A stretch of DNA of 64,000 nucleotides from Salvia splendens (GCF_004379255.2 NC_056050.1:18841514-18905513), one strand, 5' to 3'; counted from the first letter of the stretch, positions 34,598-47,062 are shown. A program made the numbers and translations. Notes: generated by a model from the letters alone, not told the origin.

Positions 34598-34849
34598 CTC
34601 CCTCCGTCCACGAATAGGAGTTCCGTTTTTCCATTTTAGTCCGTCCGCAAATAGGAGTCCCGGTTCACTTTTGCCATAAATGGTAATAATGTCACAACTT
34701 CTACTAACTCATTCCACTCACATTTAATTTAAAACTAATATATACAAGTGAGACCCTTATTCCACTAATTTTTTTCCACCCACTTTTCTTAACAATTCTT
34801 AAAACCCATGCCGCCCATAAATGGGACTCCTAATGGCGGACGAAATGAG
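34598..34849. mobile_element. Stowaway-like MITE in left arm of the inverted repeat
   Basis: CTCCCTCCGTCCACGAATAGGAGT at the left, inverted GGACTCCTAATGGCGGACGAAATGAG at the right, TA on both sides. Removing it makes the left arm colinear with the right. Confidence 0.8.
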
Positions 34850-35013
34850 TATTTTCTAATAGTTTGAGTACCTTAAATGAAATTATTCACTTCACTTTTT
34901 CAATCATTTCATGGTAAAGTAAGAGAAATGGTGAAGTTAGAGAAGGGATAATATAGAGAATCTACATTATTCTTTTTCTTACTTTACCATTTCTTTACTT
35001 TAACTATTTATTA

Positions 35014-35192
35014 CTCCCTCCGTCCCAGACTACTTGCACTTATTTCCTTTCTGGGCGTCCCAAGTTATTTGCACTCTTTCCATTTTTAGTAAAAATTATC
35101 ACCTACAACCGCAATTGTTGACTTTGCTATACACTCATTCCTTAATCTCCGTGCCGAAAAGGAAATGTGCGAGTAGTCCGGGACGGAGGGAG
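35014..35192. mobile_element. Stowaway-like MITE in the loop of the inverted repeat
   Basis: CTCCCTCCGTCCCAGACTACT at the left and AGTAGTCCGGGACGGAGGGAG at the right, TA flanks. A further MITE end (GGGACGGAGGGAG) follows at 35241-35253. Confidence 0.85.
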
Positions 35193-35510
35193 TATGATTT
35201 TTCCAAAACGGGTGTGCAAAGGTGACCGGGACTCCTAAAGTGGGACGGAGGGAGTATCATTTTAGGTACTCAAACTATAAGAAAATATCTTATTAGGTAC
35301 TAGAGAGAGATAAAGAAAATATCAAATCCAGTACCTAGATTTAAAAGGACAAAAATGTTCTTCGCATTTTGGGTGTAAAATTATGATGAATAGTGAAAAA
35401 GTACCATAATGTGATTACACCTTAGTTCGGGGACTACCCGCGATATTGTTAAAGTTTAGGTACCATTTGTGTGCAAAATGCATAGTTAAGGGACCATTTG
35501 CGTAGTTCAC

Positions 35511-37250
35511 TCCCACTCTAAAAGGAACTAAGGCCATGTTTGGTTGCCAGGATTCTGTCTGGGAAAGTAATCTGATTCCTTAAATTTTAAATTCCTGTGT
35601 TTGTTTCAGTTTTTAATTAAACTGGGAAAGTAATCAGAATTCCAAGAACAAGGAAAGCTAGTACAACTTTCCAGGATTCTGAATTCTAACTTTTCTTAGG
35701 TATTCTTTTTCCCGGTTTTAAGATTCTTACATATTTAGTGCAATATAAGTATAGTTTTATTATTATTATTATTATTATTAATATTAATTACAATGTATTA
35801 AAATGATATAAAATTATAAATCATACTTAATTTCGGTATAATAAATAACTATATTTAAAATTATCCTAATTATAACTATATTATTATAATATTTATATAT
35901 ATTTGTAATTATCATAATAATAATAATTAATAATTTATTAAATAATTAAAATATAACTATATAATATAAATTATGTAATAATAATTAATAATTATTATTT
36001 TATAAATTAATAATTATTCAATGAAGTCGTAGTGAAATTTCAAATTATAAAATTTATTCAATTATATTATCCGTAAATATTATAATTATAATAATCATAT
36101 TTATTATTATAATCATTTATGATTATAATACTCCATGTAACTATAATTACAGCTATATTATTATATATTATGATGGATAATCCATATTTAAACTAATAAT
36201 AAATATAATTATTATCATTTGTAATTAATAATTTATTAAAAAATTTATATTATTATTCATTTTTTTAAATAAAAATAGTAATAAGTAGGAGTATATTTTT
36301 AGTTTGGTGTTTAAATCAATAGTATAAAATTTAAAATCTTGATATTTTCCAAACATAGGAAAGTAAAGTTATTAAGAATCATGTTCCCAGGATTAACTGG
36401 AGACCTTTTAACCAGTTTTATCAATAGGACCACAGGCCCATATAATAAATTTCTCTTTATTTTCTGTTAGATAAGTCTATAGGGCCAGAATAACGATTCA
36501 TTCTCATCTATATTTATGGAATCACATTATTTTTTATCTCATTTTTGTTCTTTGTTGGATAAGTCTATTTGGTCAGAATAACGATTCATTCTCATCTATA
36601 TATTTGGTCAGAAACAATATCGATAACCCATGTTCTTTGCATTAACTGTTTATAAATATTAGCATCACATTACTTTTGATTTATTTTACTTTCTATACAA
36701 TTTATTTATTATAAATCTAATTAAATTAAATTTACAGTTTAAATAAAATATCAAGCTCATTAAAATTTAAATTTAATTAAACAAAAAAATATGTATATTT
36801 GAAATTAATATTCAACAATTAAAAAAAATTGCAAAAATTCAAAAGAAAATGGAAATAGAAATACAAATGAAATAAAAAATGTAATAATATAATTAAAACA
36901 AAGATTAAGAGACATTTGAATTAGAATATTTATCCAATGTGTTTTCACAAAAAGTATTAGAATATTTATCTAATGTATTTTCTATTTATACATTCGTGAC
37001 TTCTCACTCCAAACGAATATTTTTGGAAATTCAAAGTAAACGTTCAAGCTATGCATATGGTGGATCCAGACCCCGAAAAGGGCGGGCCGGAATTTAATAA
37101 TTAAATATTAAATTTAATATTATTTTTAATAATAAAATAAGTAATATTATATTAATATTTAAGTAGCACTAGCTTCGTTAATAAAATAAAAACATGCATT
37201 AGCTTGCAAATATGTAATATTCATGCAAAAATATAAAATTATTGTAAATG
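35511..37250. other. Very AT-rich spacer, possible decayed MITE
   Basis: A block starting GGCCATGTTTGGTTGCCAGG (about 35532) and a partly inverted match near 36350-36410 (TCCCAGGATTAACTGG) may be the ends of a roughly 0.9-kb MITE with a (TTA)n core at 35757-35780. The rest is unassigned. Confidence 0.35.
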
Positions 37251-37507
37251 CTCCCTCCGTCCCCCAAATATTGTCTCATTTTGACCCGGTACGGGTTTCA
37301 AGAAATGTAATGAAAAGTGAGTTGAAAAAGTTAGTGGAATGTGAGTCCTACTTTTATATATTAGTTTTATACTTAATAAAATGTGAGTAGGAATGAGTTA
37401 GTGGAATATGATGTCCACTACCAAAAATGGTAAAAAGTGAAATGAGACAAATTTTGTGGGACGAACGTAAATAGAAAAATGGGACAAACTTTCAGGGACG
37501 GAGGGAG
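37251..37507. mobile_element. Stowaway-like MITE
   Basis: CTCCCTCCGTCCCCCAAATA at the left, inverted GGGACGGAGGGAG at the right, 257 bp. It belongs to the same family as 13384-13641, with long shared internal stretches (for example AAGTTAGTGGAATGTGAGT). Confidence 0.87.
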
Positions 37508-38342
37508 TATTATATATATATATTCAAAATCATCGTAAATATTATAGTATACAAAAGTAATATAAGTAGAGCAGTAAATATTTAGATTTCAAAATTTTTT
37601 AAAAGTTTATTTTGTTACATAGAGAATAATTAAGATGCATGGATCACAAATTATAAGTACTTTATGACAAAAAAACATTAACACAAGATTAAAAATGATT
37701 TTAACTAAAGAATAAATATTACAACATAATATATGCAAATTAGTAAAAGTTTAGATTTCATAAAGTATTTAAAGGTATTATTTTGATAATAAGAAGAAAT
37801 ATGAATTGATAAAATAAAAAGTAAAAATCCCATCAATCAAACCATTGGACTACTACATTTTATATGACTTTTATTAAAAACAAATAGATTTTTACACTCC
37901 ACGGAGGGGACGGATATGCTATTTTCAGCTCGATTCAAGGAAAAGTTTAAGCTCTCCAAACGGCCGGGAGGGGGCGACCTGCTGCATATTATTGCAAGAA
38001 AAATCTCATTGTATCTCTGAATGGTTGTCTTCAAAACCTACCACCCATCAACATGTGTTAATATGTTATCAGATCTTTATATTTGACAATTGAACGAATA
38101 AAAATCTATGGGAATTTTCTTCTCATATATTTACAACTTTACAAGCCAATAAGTGTAGTAGGTTATATAGTGACATATATGGAGTAGAATCATCTATTTC
38201 TCGTGTATCATCTCTGACCATATTAACACTATTGAAACTTTGAATTAGATTCGGATATAAATTGTTAAAACTAAATAAGGAAGCCACACTCTTATTAATT
38301 ATGATTAGTAGTAATTAAGTTCTCAAAGATCGATGTGAAATA
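37508..38342. other. AT-rich intergenic spacer
   Basis: No supportable feature. Confidence 0.5.
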
Positions 38343-38558
38343 CTCCGTTCCATGTTAATATAGTATTTTTCTATTTTGGCAAGTTCCAAGTTAATTGAGT
38401 CGTTTCTATTTTTGGCAAAAAGTAATTTTCCTTTTTTCTTTATTGTCTCTTCATCTCTCTTACTTTATTTTCTCTTACTTTTTCACCATCCATTTAACAC
38501 ACTATTCTTAAACTTCGTATCAAAGAGAAATGTCTCTATTAAAAAGGAACGGAGGGAG
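38343..38558. mobile_element. Stowaway-like MITE
   Basis: Left CTCCGTTCCATGTTAATA, right AAAAAGGAACGGAGGGAG, about 216 bp, TA-flanked. Confidence 0.75.
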
Positions 38559-38636
38559 TAATAAATAGAAGGAAAGATCAATGAAGAGTGGATCAAAAAT
38601 CAAAATATAGTCCTACTACATACTCACATAATTATA

Positions 38637-38827
38637 CTCCCTCCCGTCCATAAAAAATTGTCTCATTTTTTAAAATAAATAGTTTCTCTTTCATAATTTA
38701 TCCACTTTTTCTCCTTTCTCATAATTTACTTACTTTTTATTCATATCTCTCAAACTTTACCTATTTTTACTCATTTTCTCTTACTTTAACAATTTTGCAA
38801 TCTGTGTCGTTCATATATAAGAGTATT
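38637..38827. mobile_element. Stowaway-like MITE, right end decayed
   Basis: A clear left end CTCCCTCCCGTCCATAAAAA and a degenerate right end near 38827. The internal sequence is of the TTTCTCATAATTTA type common in this group. Confidence 0.5.
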
Positions 38828-39292
38828 TTTAGTAGAATTGAGAAAGCGAAGACAGAATAAATTTTACCTCAGGTAATCTACGCGGTTATCAAATGTATTT
38901 TTATTGGAATTTTATTTGTGGCATGACCTATAGCAATATTAATAAACTCCATATTGTCATTATTCCGACAGCATCCATAATATATATGGGTAAGAACTTT
39001 GTTTTCCCATTAAAATTATACTTCCCACAACTGAGGTCGATCCTTGAATCTTATTTTACATATTCTTTGTTATTTCATAAAGTTTGCAATTATTTAATTA
39101 AAATACAATTTTTTGGGGATTTCATTTGAGAGAAATAGTAATTTGTTATTATATTTTCAGCATATGAATCATATTAATTTTGTAATTCTGGTTTGAATTT
39201 TGGCAAGTCTGGCAACTTGATTTATGGTTTCATCGAACTTGCAATGTTGATTTGAATTTTGTAATGTTGAATTCAATTCAGGTCCTGTTGCA

Positions 39293-39472
39293 ATGTCTTT
39301 TTTTTCTTCTTCTTCTTCTTCATCTTACGGGTCAAGCTTCAATTGGAATTGGCCTCGTCCCGAAATTGTGAACTGTGATCATGATCTTGAGGCTGAGCTT
39401 GTGATATCTAGGACGACTGCTAACCCAGGTAGACGTTACTATCGCTGCCCAATGAAGTACTCCATCACATGA
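39293..39472 (+). CDS. Small GRF-type zinc-finger ORF
   Basis: 59 codons from ATG 39293 to TGA 39470-39472. After a Ser run (MSFFSSSSSSSYGSSF) comes NCDHDLEAELVISRTTANPG followed by RRYYRCPMK. This matches the plant GRF zinc finger (C-x-C-G...T-x2-NPGRRF-x2-C), but the second ligand is His and the protein stops soon after the third. Upstream CAATTCAG|GTCC could be a 3' splice site, so an earlier exon is possible. It faces the MULE transposase tail-to-tail. It could be a transposon accessory ORF, a gene fragment or a truncated nucleic-acid-binding protein. No function is claimed. Confidence 0.6.
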   Translation: MSFFSSSSSSSYGSSFNWNWPRPEIVNCDHDLEAELVISRTTANPGRRYYRCPMKYSIT

Positions 39473-39776
39473 ATTTTCATTACGTACGGGAGTAATTAAA
39501 CATACATACTACTGCCACCAAAATATTGTTTGCCAAAAAACCACCATTCAACATACGACCACCAAAACAAAAAACAACATTCCACATACAAGAACCATAT
39601 TGTTTGACAAAAACCATCTCAAAAACCTCCGAACAAAGACCAAGTTTTTAGAGTAATATGTAACTTTTCCACTGCTGCTTCAGTAAATAGGAAGTCAATC
39701 TTGATCACCGCGGCGGCCACAGCGCTGAGGCTGAGTCCTGGCCCTGGTCTGAGTGCTAGGCCCCGGATCCGAAACA

Positions 39777-41989
39777 TTAGGCTGCAACAAACAATATTAT
39801 ATATGAGAAACCACTTCGCATGAGTAGAGTATACATATATGGATACTTAATGAGTAGTACCTCTTCGCGTTGGCGATTGTTTGACGATTCGGGGAAGTTA
39901 CTCCCATCTGTCGTACGCGACCCACTTTGCTGTGAACTCTCCCCAACTTCAGTACGAGCATCTGTCCGAGGATCATTGTTGCATGTCCTCCTGTTATGAC
40001 CTTCCTGCCCGCACAGGCGACATCTCATGACGAAGGTTCGTCGCAGTGACTCACCTCCGTTGGCATGAAGACGAATCAGGGGCTCCTCACGCCTCAGTTT
40101 CTTCGGTCGTCCACGGTGTCGCTTTGTCCTCGGGGGCGCCAGTTCGAATCCACCATCAGAACTCTTGGGCCATTTGTCCACCCCATTGATTGAGTAAAGG
40201 ACATTCTCGTACAGGGTTATCATTGTGGACTTCAGATAATAGCAGGAGACGTATCGCGTGACATCCTCGCCATTCTTGTTGATTGTAGCGATAACATGAG
40301 TGCACGGGATCCCTGTTAGCTGTCACAATCTGCACGAGTATGTAAAATCGTGCATGTTCACAACATATTGCCCAGACGACCCTGATACTTGGTGCGAAGC
40401 CTCTCCGTTCCATGTAGCTCTCCACGAAGAAGCTCTCGCGTACAACTTATCCACAAGCTCCTTGATAACAGGAGGGACTACGTGATCGTAGCTGTTGATC
40501 CACTCGCCTCTGTTCTGAATCCTTTCCTCCTAACTCGTTCGAATGTCCTCCAACATACAGATAATAACCTTTTCTCGAGCCAATGCAACCTTCGAATTAA
40601 ATGTTTAACAAATATTGTTGAGGAGCACATCACAACAAGTATGCGGGGAGAAAAATTCCTTTACCCATTTTTCTTTGGGAGCAACCCCAGTAAGCCACTG
40701 ATGTGCTTGGGGATACTCAGCCCGCAAAGCATCCATCTTGTCCACGTAATGTTAGAGGGTTGTACTTGCGGCAATCTCCCAACACCGGTCTTTGAAATTT
40801 TTCCCGACGAATCTCTTCTTGAAATTGTTGTATATGTGCTGAATACAGAAGCGATGCTCGCTCTGTGGGAAATCCTCAAGAATCACTTTTGTAAGACCCT
40901 GTCACCGAGTGGAACACAACACAACACAATTATCTATTATCACATAATCACACTGACAGTCCTGAATGTAATCATTAAATCACAGTTAGAGTATTAAACT
41001 TTAATAACATCCGGAGTATATATGTAATGATGAAATCATACAAACCATACCTTTTGTTGGTCAGACATAAACACATATCTTGGGCTATTCGCATGCAAGT
41101 CAAGGTTATCAGCCAAGTATTCCAGAAACCACTTCCATTGGACATAGCTCTCCGCCTCAGTCACAACCCAAGCAATCGGCCACCACCCATTGTTGGGATC
41201 AATTCCCATTGCTGTCATTAGCTGCCCTCTGTACATTCCTCGCAAGAAACAAGCGTCCAAGAAGATAATTGACCGACATAACCGCATCCATCCCTTTTTC
41301 AATGGTCCCAGATAACAATAGAACCTCAGGAATCTCGGCCCTACAGCGTCAGAATCCCTCGTATTCTCATAGTGTATATGCACGCTGGAATCAGGGTGTG
41401 TACGTTCCAATTCGGCTTTGTAGTAGAACAAGTTCCTGTATTGGGTTGCCGCAAAGCCGAATATGCCATCCAGTGCGTGCTCTCTGGCCCGATATGCTTT
41501 CATCCTACCGATCTTCAGCCCAAAATCTTCATCGACACACTGCCGTATAGCTGCCAGTGGAATGTGGGGCTTGGCTTTGATCTTCTCCACGTAACGCTCA
41601 CCCAACCACTTTGTTGTGAGCTATTTTTGATCCAACACTTGGGAGCATGTGTGTGCGTGACCCCGTTGCATATTCATCACAACATAATCATGACCGTTGT
41701 GTGTTTCAAGCTTCCTCAAGTACACATACCACTCACAACCTTGCTCTTTACACACGGCACGAAGTTTGTCGCCGTCATTTTTTTTCACGTGCACCACCGT
41801 TTGGTCATTATTGAACGGGGTATACTTTATACCTTTCCTCTTGAAACCCTCCAAATCTTCAAGGTCTTCAATATCTTGTAGCTTGTCCACATTTTCATCC
41901 TCACAAAGTGGGTTCTCTGTCGTGTTCCTCTTTTCCACATAAGGCGAATACTTCCTCCGCTGTTTCGGCCCTGCCCCTAGTTGGTTCAC
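39777..41989 (-). pseudogene. MULE transposase, catalytic and SWIM region
   Basis: Read downward from 41989: a MuDR DNA-binding block (LRAVCKEQGCEWYVYLRKLE, HAHTCSQVL), then the MULE DDE domain with FLDACFLRGMYRGQLMTAMG (first Asp) and FMSDQQK (second Asp). A 152-bp GT-AG intron follows (41050-40899), then EHRFCIQHIYNNFKKRF, a SWIM finger remnant ending QLTGIPCTH, a basic linker and a C-terminal zinc knuckle (C-x2-C-x4-H-x4-C at CRLCGQEGHNRRTC). Nonsense codons are at 41621-41623 (TAG), 40605-40607 (TAA), 40530-40532 (TAG) and 40323-40325 (TGA, in the SWIM finger where Trp is usual). The transposase of such elements binds the terminal repeats and makes 9-bp target duplications. This copy is dead. 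Confidence 0.88.
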
Positions 41990-43750
41990 CTTCCCCCGAC
42001 TGGTCTACATTCGCTAGCTCCTGAACCGCATGTTGTTGCTGGAAAATGGATTCATAATAGGACGTAAACAGGTGCTCATCTCGGCACATGTTTGCCAACG
42101 AGATAAAATGGTCGATCTCATCATCTTTAATATTAGTTGGAGGTCCCTCGTTATGGAGATGGCAGCCCTCCGGAACATACTCAAATGATGGAATGTATAC
42201 CTCATCTGGAGGTGCTACTTTCGGCGCATCATGTACTTTCGGTACAGCAGGTGCCACTTTCGGCTCATCAAGTACTTCCGGTACAACATGTGGTAGTTCC
42301 GGCGCATCAGATACTTCTGCTGTTGGAGCTCCATCTTGCACATCACGTTCAAATCCTGACATTAACATTTCATCTGTAATGTCCTCGATGATGGGAACTT
42401 CCAACTGCGGTTGACACTGAGGTTTCTTTGAAAAGTCCATGGTCGGTTGGTATACATTCTCTTCAACTGCACTTGCCTCTTCCACTGAGTCAGAAACTTG
42501 GTCACGTGGTTATGCAGGTGAAGGAGTGGGAATTGATTGCTCCGTCGAAGGACTTGGAACTGGATGTTCATCTGAAACTGGCGGCCTTGGAAGTACAACC
42601 TACAATCGACAAAAAGTTAAATCACAAACGAATACCAAACATAAAACATAAATCACAAACATAGTTGAAAGTTGTGTAGTAACCTCTACCACGCATTCAT
42701 GGGCATCCCCTTCAACTACTCTAACTTATTCTTCTATGGCTTCAACCTTAGGTTGTACAATAGGTTGGGTAAGAATTGATTGCCCCGTTGGCGTAGGAAA
42801 TGATTGTCCCGTTGGATGACTTGTCATGGAATCAACTGATAACGGTCTTGGGATTGGGACATCCTACAATAGACAAAACATAAATCATAAATCACAAGAA
42901 CACCAAATATTGTAAGCCATAAATCACAGACAATACCTCTACCTCTGGCATGCATGCATGGACGTCTCCTTGTCCAACAACTCCATCTACTGCATCATTC
43001 TCTTCAACCTCAACCTAAACCACAACAGCTTCGGGTTGTGCTGCTTCTGCACTACTACATGATGTAAATGCTGCCATCAAATTCTTACGAGTTGCCTCCT
43101 CTTCCCTCTTCCATTGCCAAAATTTGTCTTCTAAACTTTTCGTCAAATATTCCTCAAACTCAACATCCCTAGGGTACCACTCAATCATCAATAATGATGT
43201 CAATGGTTTCCTCTACTCCTCCTGTTGTTGTCTCATCCTTTTAGGTTTAGGCCTCGACACAATTGGTTCAGGTTCGTCAATCTCTTCAATGACCACTGTG
43301 GATTTTTTACAAGCTTGACGATATTTTAGAAACTCCTCCGCTTCTTCATTTCGCTTCTTGAGTAAGGCGGCCGCCTGCATAATCTCGACGACGTAAATGT
43401 GAACTAGCTTTGTGCTAGTAGCCACGACTTCGAGAAAAGCAGCCAGATGTGGATCGTCAATAATGGGCAGCAACGGACCTCCTATGTCGACGCCCATACA
43501 CTCGTCACTATAATTTGGATGAACGTAATAGAACTCGCAGATGGTTTTCCAATCATACTTCAACTCCAACACCATACTTGACAGATCTAAGAGCGCGAAT
43601 CGGTTAATGTTGCAAAAGTAAAAGAATGTCAAATGACCCCCAACATACTTCTTTTGTTTATTGATTTCGAAGATTGAACCACTGTGATTAAAAGCAACGG
43701 AAAACCTCCCGGGATGCTCCTCTATTAGGGTTATTAGAAAAATATCAAAA
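41985..43750 (-). pseudogene. MULE transposase N-terminal (PB1-like) region
   Basis: Near 43720-43213 the minus strand encodes EEHPGRFSVAFNHSGSIFEI and KKYVGGHLTFFYFCNINRFA, then LLDLSSMVLELKYD. This is the N-terminal PB1-like module seen before the DNA-binding domain in many plant MULE transposases. Further segments (43203-43015, 42598-42362, 42485-41985) are acidic or Pro/Val-rich linkers in different frames, one with repeated DAPKVAP/VPEV motifs. A frameshift near 41985 separates the linker from the DNA-binding block. Introns may explain some breaks, but several in-frame stops indicate decay. Confidence 0.7.
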
Positions 43751-44571
43751 TTAAACCAACAAATACAACATATAGAGATAAAAAATCAAAGCACCAAACG
43801 CCACGACATCAAAAGAAATTCCCAAAAATATCAATTTTCGGAACCCTAAATCACAGACTGAATCTCTTGGTTGTTGGAATTAAAGTGAACGATTTGTGAA
43901 ATTTTAAAATACAACTTATTGTATTCCTCATCGGGACAAAGAAATCCAACTCAGGATCGCGGATGTCCCATGTTTCTGCGTCTACGTCGATTACCTCCGG
44001 AACGCGTCAAGGTGCAGCCGCTGGCGGAGGTGGCGGTGGCAGTTGCTTTTTCCGCTGTGAGTAACTACGGGAGGAGGACGCTCCAGAGGAACCAGTTCGG
44101 TTTTGTTTTGGCGGCATTGATGAAAATTGCGACTCAAAACCTCTGAAAATAGAGCAAAAATGGAGTGATGGAGTGGAGTGAGATGAGAGAGCGAAAAGAA
44201 ATGAAAGTGAATTGGAGGGAAGAGAAAGAGAAGAGTGTTAATTTTCATAAAATAACAATGCAAGTACTTACAATAGGTGGCTTATAGGAAGCGAAGCGTC
44301 TGCATTATTTCAAGGAAGAGAGAGGAGAGAAGACATGACATTTCAGTCATATCATTGGTAGGGTGTCAGCCACAGTGCATGTTGCAGGTGCATGCAGAGG
44401 CGGCGTCAGTAAATAGACGAGAATGCCCTTTCAGGGCCTGAGGGTGTTATCGTCCGAAAAAACCTGGTTTGTGATTGTATATTTTGTTAGACCCCTACGG
44501 TGCTATTTTTTTTGTTAGGGGTCACCGGTGTTACAAACGCAAAAGTTAGGGACATATCATGCAGTTCACTC

Positions 44572-45286
44572 TTAAAAAGTTATCTCAATTTATTACCATA
44601 TACATCAACTTATTTACAACTTAATTATACCATCATTAAACACTACTAATTACATGAGTCTCACTATCCACTCCTTATCTCTCTTAGTTTACCAATTTTA
44701 TCTCAATTCTCGTGCCATATCAATTGTCCATATTCTCGCGAATAATAATTTTAATAGAATGTATTAAATTAAAAATTAATGAAACTTTTTTGTATGATTA
44801 ATGTCAACTTAAATTTTTTGTATCAATTTAAAACATGGCAAAACATTATGTATGTAAGGTGTAATTACCCTTGGTTTTGTAGTAGTAATTTATTTATAGG
44901 GAGTATATAATTTGTAATTTCTCCTACTAGATTTGATCATAGTTAGATTATTCAATTTTATAATAGTTAATTTATTTCTCTAATTTTGACAGTTAATTCA
45001 TTTCTCTAATTTTTATAGTTAATTCATTAGCAAGTATTATAAAGTAATCGATGTTTTTTTTGTTTCTTTAACCAGTGATTTTGTGTAATTTTATTTATTT
45101 TTTCATTTGTGTTAATATTGTTATGATAAGATCATAAAGTTATGCTCCATAAATAAGATATTTTACATATTATTTTATATTTTCGATTCTCTTAGTTTAT
45201 TTTGTCACACTAGTAATGATATTTATAATTTAAGATTAAAAATACTAATTGTTTAGCCTTATAAATATACATATATATGTCATATA
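44572..45286. other. AT-rich intergenic spacer
   Basis: No supportable gene or repeat. Confidence 0.5.
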
Positions 45287-45948
45287 GGGAGTGAACAATT
45301 GCTAACTCATCATGTAATTGCTAACTACAACTAATTTAAGACCATAGGATTTTAGAAAACTTGTGGTCTACAGTTTGTCACGTGTAATTTTCGATTTTAT
45401 TAATTAAATCGAAAAAGATAAAAAAACTACCAAATTAGGGGTTTGGATGAAAATGTCAATATAGTGTTTCGAAAATATCAACACAATGCTGTGAGAATGT
45501 CAACACAATGCTTTGAGAATGTTAACACATTTCTTGTATTGACATTCTACCTGTATTATATTGACATATTTTATATATCATGTTGACATTTGTTGTTATA
45601 CGAAAAAATTGAAAATTTTTATTTTTTTTTCAAATTTTGACATCGGAACATATGCAAGTGAGATCTCGTTAGAATCCTTATGAAATTATCTTTAATTTGA
45701 TATATGTTGTGTGAAAAAATAGTTTAGATCGAGAAAGTTATATGCGGTTTAAAGCTATGAGATATTTTTCAAAAGTTAGTTACAACTAATTTGTTGTAAA
45801 TTGACTTTAATACCCTTATTGACGTTTTTTGTTGATAGTATTGACATTCCGGGGCTAAAGATATATGCTCTTAATTTGAATATCTAATGACTATTATTTA
45901 GTTGTAGTTAGCAATCAAGTATTAAGTTAGTAATATAACACTCCCCTA
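45287..45948. mobile_element. MITE with 8-9 bp target duplication
   Basis: TGTCATATA occurs at both borders (45278-45286 and 45949-45957). The ends are inverted: GGGAGTGAACAATTGCTAAC at the left and GTTAGTAATATAACACTCCC at the right, with inner matches around TTGCTAACTACAAC. Internally there are repeated GTCAACACAATGCT units at about 45475-45540. The duplication length fits Mutator (9 bp) or hAT (8 bp). Confidence 0.75.
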
Positions 45949-45957
45949 TGTCATATA

Positions 45958-46822
45958 ATATTGGTAAATTTAATTTTAAAGTTATGTTGTAGTATAATTT
46001 TAAAAACAATATTCTTCAATTGTTCAGGTCGAGACTGTTTTCGGCGTTCGTTGACACTAATAATATACAACAAGTATTAACAATAATTTAGACCCTTAGT
46101 ATTGGAATCCTGCGTACACTACTTGCTTATATGTTGTAGTATTTTTTTCAAAACAAAGATTAACGTGGTTTTGAGATTTGCATAGTTTGAACTTATTCCT
46201 AAAAAATGGCTAACTTTGATTCTTGATTGGAAGAACGAATTCAGTCGTAACATACTAACATGCGTGTGGGGTTTTTGAACAAGTTGATGTCGTCAATTAT
46301 TCTTGTTTTTTTCTTTCTTTTTGTCCCTACACTAGTCCACATGTGAAGATTTCTTCCTGGCAAAATATGATATTTAGTTTCTTCTTCTTTTCCCCTGATT
46401 TAAACGTGGAATCTTGCGTTCTTGTTGAAAGTGCATCATTTTAGTGATATTGAGTAGTACATATTAACAAACTTTTTCAGAAAAATACTGAAATAGAAAG
46501 AGAAAAAAGGTTATATTATATACATGAAGTTTTAGTTTATTGAATAAAATTTCATCTTAACACAAATATTGTAAAGAATTCGAGAAACAAATTAAGATTG
46601 CTGAACATAGAAAGCTACCACTCTACAAGTTGACCTGAGAGGTGACCGCACCTACTAGTAAAACCTTAATAGACGTATATCATTTGAACTTTTTATTATT
46701 GTAGACAAATCATGGAATATATCTTTGTTTTCTCAATTCTTGTGGTATTCTAAGTATATTTCAATTTCGAATTTAATTTTATAGTAATCCATATCATTCC
46801 TCTAATCATTCCTTGACTATAC
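45958..46822. other. AT-rich intergenic spacer
   Basis: No supportable feature. Confidence 0.5.
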
Positions 46823-47062
46823 TACCCCCTCCATCCCTCTACCCCTCAGTAGTAAAAAAACGTTTCATTTTAAGCACTCGTTTAAAAAAAATTATAATAA
46901 ATAGCTAAAGTGTAAAAAAAGTAAAGTAAAAAAATAGAATAATATAGTTAATAGTCTTCTCTATATTATTTTTTCTCTTATTTTACATTTTTTCTATTTT
47001 AATTATTTATTATCATTTTATGCTCAAAATGAAACGCCTCTACTACATAGGGACGGAGAGAG
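46823..47062. mobile_element. Stowaway-like MITE
   Basis: Degenerate left end (CCCCCTCCATCCCTCTA) and right end (TAGGGACGGAGAGAG), about 240 bp, with a palindromic middle around TTATTT. Confidence 0.6.

Larger units (their letters stand above)
34371..35510. mobile_element. Long inverted-repeat element with nested MITEs
   Basis: The left arm (34371-34597, resuming 34850-34880) and the right arm (35254-35510) are inverted copies of about 250 bp. Matching blocks include AACTAAGGTGTAATCACAT, TTTAAATCTAGGTACTGGAT and TTTGAGTACC. The ends resemble long-TIR Mutator-type MITEs (GTGAACTACGCAAATGGTCC at the right end, inverted). Stowaway MITEs sit in the left arm and in the loop. Confidence 0.75.
39480..44571 (-). 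mobile_element. MuDR-like MULE, degenerate
   Basis: A minus-strand transposase gene of about 4 kb occupies this region. The right terminus reads, inverted, GAACTGCATGATATGTCCC and then a long promoter/leader. I could not find the matching left terminus, so the left limit is only the end of the coding and 3' flanking region. The element may be truncated, or the GRF ORF at 39293 may lie inside it. Confidence 0.6.

Noticed and set aside
34371..35510. MicroRNA precursor
   Set aside because: Arms are about 250 bp with nested transposons, far beyond plant pre-miRNA size; better described as a long-TIR element.
41372..41881. 169-codon plus-strand frame opposite the MULE transposase
   Set aside because: Antisense of the well-recognised MULE catalytic domain on the minus strand.
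45287..45948. Part of the MULE at 39-44 kb
   Set aside because: It has its own flanking duplication and unrelated termini, so it is an independent element.
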